From assembly GCA_963920765.1 (NCBI GenBank), contig OY987243.1:21571419-21635418 (forward strand): a DNA stretch of 64,000 nt, in the 5' to 3' direction. The number at the start of each line of letters is the position of its first letter. The first letter of the stretch is position 1. The DNA is from Ulota crispa. Lineage: Eukaryota > Streptophyta > Bryopsida > Orthotrichales > Orthotrichaceae. Below are positions 57,920-64,000 of the stretch, in pieces. The notes beneath the pieces were generated by a model. It ran no database searches, was not told the DNA's origin, and saw nothing but the letters and a program-made list of their open reading frames with translations. The position numbers and the translations under genes were made by a program.

Positions 57920-58639
57920 ACTATATGTGAGTGTGTTTTGTCTAGTTAAAGTATTAAGAACAATATGCTGCAACTCTGAACATGATAAGAAGAGGAAGGA
58001 AATGGCAATCAGTGGAGGTCTTCCCTCCTTATAGCTGCTTCTGTCAGAGAGCTTATCAGGATCAGATTGGAATCTTGATTTTCAAGGTTGAGAAGGTTTG
58101 GTAAGATGTCAACTGTCTTTTTGTGCTAGGCAGCGTCCTACAAGAAACGCGATGTGGAGAGACTGTACTCTGTTGACATCAGGCTACACGCGACTTATTG
58201 GAGATGGATAATTTTGTTCATTGTTTACATCATTCTACATTTATCTATGCTTTCAAATTTCAATAGGGTTTGGTACTTATTCATGTCATTGATGTCAATT
58301 CTTAATTCCAATTTAGTCTTTCATAGTAAGACAGATTGTATGTGCGTAGTACTGTGTACGTGTTCTGGGAGAGTGGTAGAGTGATGGTACCACCCAGATG
58401 GTACAGATGGAGTTCTTTTGTGAAGTTTTTTCCTGTGCGTTTTTGCAACACGGTAACAAAGCTTTAGAGTCTTCTGAATTCTTATATATATATGTACTTT
58501 TTTTTGTCTGCTCAACTATGAAGAGAGAGAGGGTTCTGTATTCATCAGATAATAAACTTCAATATGGCTGAACTAGGGACAGAAGGGCAGAGAACAAAGT
58601 TCTAATCATGCATATAATTAGTGCGTCTGTTTTTGTATC
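57920..58639. other. Intergenic DNA between the F-box copies
   Basis: A stretch at about 57965-58080 (GGAAATGGCAATCAGTGG, GAGAGCTTATCAGGATCAG) resembles promoter sequence at 52880-52985 and 60670-60780. No intact gene seen. Confidence 0.4.
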
Positions 58640-58975
58640 CCCTAGTTTCGTGTTTACAGTGGCGGAGAGCCTGTGGATAAAGTTATCACGATCAACTTGC
58701 GACCAAATTACACAAGCAATATATTAGTAAGCTCCTAGTTCCGTTCCAACACGGGCAACTTATCTGCAACAAAAATAAGCAGGAAGTTGTTAACTAGAGT
58801 CACTAGACCATGAATTAAACATCAAAACCCACAAAGTCCCAAGCCAGCATCCACAGATGGATGGGTGAGAACACAATGATCTAAAAGCAGGTAACTTGTA
58901 GTCCAATTTCCAATTTCCTCTCCAACTTTGCTACTAACTCAGGATTCGGTTCAATTACGAAACAAAATATGTATC

Positions 58976-59254
58976 AACGCTATCTTCATTAAATTGGGAA
59001 AACCAGATTCTCAAGTTGTATTTCAATATCTTAAACCCAGCGTTTCTCCTTAAACCATTTAAGCGTCAAATTCAAAGGTATCAGATTTGTTTTGAGCCAC
59101 TGAGATTTTGTCCCTCGCAAATTCCTCCTCTTAGGTGAGAGCACGTGTACCAAAAAATTGCTGCTGAAACCTAGAGCTTGGTTTAAGGTAATCACCTTAG
59201 ACCTAGTTGATTCCCAGAATGGGCGTTTCTTCCCAAATTAACGAATATGGCGTT
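58976..59254. mobile_element. 4-bp-TSD MITE, copy 6
   Basis: 279 bp, ends AACGCTATCTTCATTAAATT and inverted AACGCCATATTCGTTAATTT; TATC on both sides (58972-58975, 59255-59258). Confidence 0.8.
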
Positions 59255-59795
59255 TATCTTGCTCCAAACCAGGATTACAGACGCTAATCGTGTGTGAAAC
59301 GAAGCAGGAGTTTTCTGAGTAGGGTGTCTGTACAGAGCGACTTTCATTGTCAAGTACAAACCTTCCACTTCTGCTTCAATAAAAACGTATGTTGTTGCTG
59401 GGTTGGTAAAGCTTTTTCCCATAAAACTGCATGGGTTGTAGAGATTGTGGTCGACATGGTTGCCTGCAAGTAGCTAGGAGAAAACAAAAGACGGTAAGGA
59501 ACCATAAAGCAAACACGAAGCCATGATGAAGTCGACACTTTTGTAGAGAAAAGAAAGAAAAGAAAAGCAACTATGATCCTTGTCCTCGGGAATCCTCTGC
59601 AATCTTTCCACATTATATTCATTGACTTTAAAACGTACAACATGAAGATTAGAATCTACGACCAAAAGAAAGCTCCTTCTCAGGGTTAAAGCCCCGGGTT
59701 AAAGCACTGGCTTTAGACTAAGTATACCAGCAGCAAATGCAAGGTTAAAGCACGACAAAGAGAGAACCTTGTAATAATAAGCTGCAAAGCCTGAA

Positions 59796-60119
59796 AACTA
59801 GTTATTCGTTAATTTGGAAAAAAGCGTACAAAATGGGATTTCTGGTTTTTTTTTTTTTTTTTCCAAAGAACATCATATTCATTGAATTGGGAATATTGAA
59901 TTGGGAATCCGCTGACTATTTTCAAATGAAATGAGATATATATCATCTAGCAATGCGCTCTTTTTGGACAGAAAGTTCATTAACTTTTGAAATTTTGGAT
60001 AGAAGTTCATTAACTAGGTTTTAGGTGACCTCCTTAATTTGAATTAAGGTGGCAATTTTGGATTAAGGTGAGGTACAAAATGGTACCCATCGTTTTCCCA
60101 AATTAATGAATAACACGTT
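59796..60119. mobile_element. 4-bp-TSD MITE, copy 7
   Basis: 324 bp, ends AACTAGTTATTCGTTAATTT and inverted AACGTGTTATTCATTAATTT; TGAA on both sides (59792-59795, 60120-60123). Contains a second partial terminus near 59870 and a T run. Confidence 0.75.
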
Positions 60120-60286
60120 TGAAACTCTAGCGAAAGCAACAAGTTGTGGCCACAACAAAGAATCCTATTCTAAGGAGCTAGTGTGCTTGAGAAGGAGTTC
60201 GCAAAAGGAGACTGCAAGCTTGCTCCAAATAAGTCTTTGGGAAAAATTCCTCCAAAAGCCATGCAAAGATTAAGAGGTTCAAACTA

Positions 60287-60523
60287 AATGCAATATTTGT
60301 TAATTTGGGAAAAATGGTACATTTTGGGACTTTCAGGAAGTGAGTTAGGAAGTTTGAGGTGACCACCTCAAACCAACAAGTGCCCTCACCTGAGAGGAGG
60401 GATTTGTGAGGGAAAAAATCTTAGTGGCTCAGATTGAATATGATACGTTTTAAAGTAGCTTTTTGAGTTTGAGAGGAAAACAAATTGGGACACCTGTTTT
60501 CCCAAATTAACGAATATCGTGTT
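60287..60523. mobile_element. 4-bp-TSD MITE, copy 8
   Basis: 237 bp, ends AATGCAATATTTGTTAATTT and inverted AACACGATATTCGTTAATTT; flanks ACTA and ACTG (60283-60286, 60524-60527), one mismatch. Confidence 0.7.
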
Positions 60524-60917
60524 ACTGAGGAAATTATCCAAGACGCAGAAATTGCAGTGCAAGGGGGAAGACCGATCGGGAGTTGGAGCTTCTCCGCTAA
60601 TAGTATGAGCTATGGAGGAGGCTATGGAAGAGTATGCTGGGACCCGGGGCTGGGACTGTGAAGATGTGACTGAGAGTAAGAAAATGGCACTCATCGAAGT
60701 TGGGGCTTATTTTGCCGTAGGTCTGATCTTATCAGGAAGCTTATCAGAACCTCTGTGCCTATAAGGGAGCTTATCAGGGCCTCAGCCCACAACCCTAATG
60801 TCCAGGGAAGAGAAACCTCGGTAGGATTCCAATAGTCTTCTTCCGTAATGAAACCTCCTGCAAAAATGAGATGTGAAATGAAACTAGAAACCAGCCTCAC
60901 TACCTTTGGCTGATAGC

Positions 60918-62690
60918 ATGGTTATCACATTGGACCGTCCGTCAGCCCAAAGTGCCCAATTGAACTCATGTCATTCCAATGTAGTCAGCTCATAGTTGAC
61001 TTCAAAAAACAATAAAAAATGATGAAAAAACTTTCTTTGTATATGTTGGTGACACTCATTGTTGCCAATATGAAATCAAAATGTAGGTTTAAATCCATAT
61101 TGTATGGTAGAAATGAAAATAGTGATTTGATTCTTCCCTTTTTAGGTCAAATACCCTAAAAATGCCCTAAAAAAGTGAGCAAACGGACAAATCTGCTTGT
61201 CTGGTCCAATTTGTCCATTTGCTTGTGCTCTCCAATAGCCTCAACTCAACTGAAGTATCAACATTGGCTGATACTGATAGTGCAAGCCCTCTTAGATAGA
61301 AGGAAACTAGAATAATTGACATCTCAGAGAGGTCACACTCTATGTATATTTTGAGTACCCCATGCAGCAAGGGTTTTTTTTTGGGGGGGCTATTTATCTT
61401 GTAAGTAAGAATTAAAGAACCCCTATAATTACTTATAATTGGCAAAATGGCTTATTTGAAGGAACTCTATCATTACTTATACATTCTATTCCAATGCAAT
61501 TTATTCTAGGCTATATTCTTTATAAAGAAAAACCTAGAATTGAAAACAAGTTGAAAGGAGAAAAATTAGAAAAAGAAGTACACAACCCTTTTTTTCTTTC
61601 TAAAGTCTTGAAGCTACCCGTTTTAATTTGAAGAAATTGGACATTTAATTGCCGAAAAAAAAAAAAAAAATGCTTGACCTATCTGTGCATCTAATTGTAC
61701 ACACATGCTTTAGTAATTATAATCTAGAGGATCCAATATATGACAGGCTAAATTATATGTACAAAATACTACTGACCCACATTTGAATGCTACCTAAATT
61801 ACTTAAGATTGATTTTGGCTTTTAATGGCCTCTATCTTATTTTTAAGCTTTTTATAAATATTACCCAAATGTAGTAATCTACCTCCCCAAGACTAACATC
61901 TAGTCATGCAGAAGTATACTAATTGTACATTCAAACCATATATTCTTCCCTATTCACAAGTCTTTAACCCTTACACAACCATAGGGCATACTAGTATATA
62001 TGATGCCATATGATTGGCATTTGCTACCAATAAGATGTTTTAATTTGAGATTTTAAATAATTAGCTCACTAGAATCCCATTGATCTATTCTCCAACTTCC
62101 TTTTGTTGATCTAAAATGTAGTAAAGGTGTGAATCCATTTCAAATACAAGAAAAATACCTCATAATGTATTGGTCATAGTGGCACACTCAAATGTTTAAG
62201 GGTTAAACCCAATTTAGTCAAAATGACAGTTTGTTATCACTTTGGCAATGTTCAAGATGTGCAATTTGAACATAAATTCTACACTGCTCCAAGTTTGTGG
62301 ACTAAAATCTAAACTTTGTGAAGTTTATGTTTCCATTTTTGACATATGCATATCATAGTTGTCACATTAGATTGCTCATTTGTCCAAAGTGTTTGATTGA
62401 GCTTATGTTTGTCCAATGTAGTCAACTCATATTTGATTCAAAAAATGATAAAAAATGATAGAAAATTTTATTTTGTACATGTTGGTGACACTCTATTGTT
62501 GCCAACATGAAGTCAAAATGTGGATTTAAAGCCATATCACATAGTAAAAATAAGAAATAGTAATTTGATTCTACATTTTTTAAGTCAAAAGCCCTAAAAA
62601 TATCTTAAAAAGCAAGAGTGGATGGACGCGTCCGTCTGCGCTATTTGTTATGTGCGTTTGCCTTTGCTACGCAATAGCCAAATCTTGCTC
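60918..62690. repeat. Pair of ~320-bp direct repeats, 1.4 kb apart
   Basis: About 60918-61245 and 62352-62690 share AATGTAGTCA.CTCATA, GTTGGTGACACTC and TTGTTGCCAA.ATGAA in the same orientation at perhaps 75-80% identity by eye. The interval has no protein-coding capacity and contains element K. Could be terminal repeats of a decayed small retroelement or independent copies of a dispersed repeat. Confidence 0.45.
61968..62202. mobile_element. TTAA-flanked element K
   Basis: 235 bp between TTAA sites (61964-61967, 62203-62206), starting CCCTTACACAACC and ending ATGTTTAAGGG. It is a reverse-complement copy of element F (shared TGATCTATTCTCCAACTTCC inverted). Confidence 0.6.
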
Positions 62691-62741
62691 AAAATAAAAA
62701 CCATGCTTTCCTTAAATATTTCCAAACCAGTTTAGAATATA

Positions 62742-63226
62742 CTCCCTTTGTCCCAATATAAAGCTCCAAATTAGGAATAGTTCTTGTCCCACTAAAAAGC
62801 TCCCTTTTGCTAATTTCATATGAGGTACCATTGTTGCTACTAATCTTTAAATCATCAATAATGAGGAGCTAGCAACATGTACAAATATGGTACTTTTTGC
62901 ATGAAATTTGGGTGCCCAAACGGCAACATCAAGGTTGGAGATTTTGCACACATTTGGTAGATGGTATATTGATTCTAGAATGCATGTGTCATTAGTACAA
63001 AGACTAAAGTAATGAGGAGCCGGCAATCTTCACAAACTATGCACAAATATGGTACTTTTTGCATGGAATTTGGATGTCTAAACGGCAACATAAAAACTTG
63101 AGATTTTGCAGATTTATGGTAGGTGGTATATTTTCTAGAATGCAATTGTCACTAGCATAATGACTAAAAACACATTTAATCCCTTGTGGAGAAGTTTTTT
63201 GGAGCTTTATAATGGGACAAAGGGAG
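62742..63226. mobile_element. Stowaway-like MITE
   Basis: 485 bp with ends CTCCCTTTGTCCCAATATAA and inverted CTCCCTTTGTCCCATTATAA, flanked by TA (62740-62741, 63227-63228). These are the known hallmarks of Stowaway/Tc1-mariner MITEs. An internal ~150-bp tandem duplication (landmark AATATGGTACTTTTTGCATG) lies at about 62860-63165. Confidence 0.75.
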
Positions 63227-63228
63227 TA

Positions 63229-64000
63229 TTTACTTATTTGTTAACCTAACTTATAAGACTCAAAATGTTGTGTTGAACATTTTTTTTACAAAACACAATA
63301 ATTGTTAATTTGAGAAGAATTCTTTCCCATAACCATTTTTGGAGACACTAAATTTTGCATTTGTGAGAACTTTTTGGTGATTTAGAACAAGTTTTTTGAT
63401 AACTACTTCAAAATATTTCATCATTAAAGTAAAGTCTTGAAGAATCCTATTCTAACTTTATCTAATTATTCATGGATCAAGAGTTTGATGTTTGATTCAT
63501 CCATCATAGTTGCAATAGAATATGTTTGACAAACAAGGCCATGTGCTATTACAAAAAGCTCTCTTGTTCTATTGTTGACTAGATATCACCATGTATAAAC
63601 CAAAAAAGGTGTCTTACAAGTTGAATTACAAATACTACATTATACAATTGTATAGGCAATCGAAGGACAAAATACAAGCATTTAGCAAGATTTCAATCAT
63701 AAATTGTTATAACATATGATAAAATTGCATCAAGGGTACCAAAACAACAAGAAAACAATTTACAAAACTACAGTAGCCTCAATTAGGTAGCCTCAACTCA
63801 ACCTCTACAGCCACTCCAATAAAAGAACAAAATTTGAAGAATAAGTAAATAGTATCGTTGGATCAATGCTATCAATGAGTGCTAAGAGGAACATTCTTTT
63901 TTTAATAACAATTTGATTTGGTGAGTAACACAAGCTAGAGGAAAACCATCTATGTCTATGTGACACTCCTTCCAAAATAAATAAAAAAGTAAGAATACAT
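63229..64000. other. AT-rich intergenic DNA, no gene seen
   Basis: No supported gene or bounded repeat up to the end of the window. Confidence 0.45.

Larger units (their letters stand above)
58640..60900 (-). pseudogene. Inverted partial copy of the F-box locus
   Basis: Read on the minus strand this copies 52770-54110. It includes the upstream region, the 5'UTR intron, exon 1 (ATG at 59459, starting MSTTISTTHAV), intron 1 and the first part of exon 2 (58765 downward, GCAGATAAGTTGCCCGTG). Exon 1 now has an in-frame stop, and the exon 2 copy reads LV-stop where the plus copy has FAQ. Three MITEs (58976-59254, 59796-60119, 60287-60523) are inserted in it but not at the matching points of the plus copy. 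Similarity is lost inside the F-box, so it lacks the kelch part and is non-functional. Confidence 0.75.

Noticed and set aside
60918..62690. Full LTR retrotransposon
   Set aside because: No gag-pol frames, no convincing primer-binding site and no TG...CA ends at the direct repeats; kept only as a direct-repeat pair.
1..64000. CRISPR array, bacterial operon, tRNA or rRNA gene
   Set aside because: The tandem repeats lack regular unique spacers, the genes have spliceosomal introns, and no cloverleaf or rRNA core was recognised by eye. A covariance-model scan was not possible here.
1..64000. Autonomous transposase for either MITE family
   Set aside because: Searched by eye for DDE-type or other transposase-like frames and found none; all elements here appear non-autonomous.

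Overview
This is a nuclear segment of a land-plant genome. It is AT-rich and gene-poor, has long introns, and is crowded with small inverted-repeat elements. I recognise three plant housekeeping genes: Mediator subunit MED6, a plastid PHT4;4/ANTR2-type anion or ascorbate transporter, and a SUN-domain nuclear-envelope protein. There are also two F-box/kelch loci of a kind that is numerous in bryophytes. Telobox-like motifs (AGGGTTT) sit in several promoters. A non-flowering land plant such as a moss or liverwort is my best guess, but that is inference; no species marker is visible.

Layout. 1-6.9 kb: intergenic, with TTAA-flanked elements and two strong hairpins. 6.9-11.1 kb: a small divergent minus-strand ORF of unknown function, a ~258-bp tandem array, then MED6 (+, five exons) with a 55-bp minisatellite in intron 1. 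11.1-14.6 kb: nested MITEs. 14.6-18.1 kb: an F-box/kelch gene (+, one coding exon, probable 5'UTR intron). 18.1-22.5 kb: AT-rich DNA with a few MITEs. 22.5-37.6 kb: the PHT4;4-type gene (+, 11 exons), whose introns hold at least six element or repeat insertions and whose last exon carries a one-base slip in a T run. 37.6-40.9 kb: repeats. 40.9-44.1 kb: SUN gene (+, three coding exons). 44.1-51 kb: intergenic, including a very large palindrome with a TTAA-flanked element inserted in one arm. 51-61 kb: a decayed or rapidly diverging F-box/kelch gene (+) and an inverted partial copy of it (-), peppered with eight copies of one MITE family. 61-64 kb: repeats, including a Stowaway-like element.

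The genes are unrelated in function and form no operon or pathway. MED6 acts in RNA polymerase II initiation, PHT4;4 in the chloroplast envelope, SUN in the LINC complex of the nuclear envelope, and the F-box proteins presumably in SCF ubiquitin ligases.

The most unusual content is the mobile-element population. (1) A family of non-autonomous elements with CCC...GGG ends is flanked precisely by TTAA, the signature of piggyBac-type transposition. Its strongest member sits in one arm of a palindrome whose other arm preserves the empty site. (2) A second family of ~240-320 bp makes variable 4-bp target duplications and is found here only around the F-box cluster. Exon boundaries were inferred by eye from splice motifs, reading phase and protein-family conservation.
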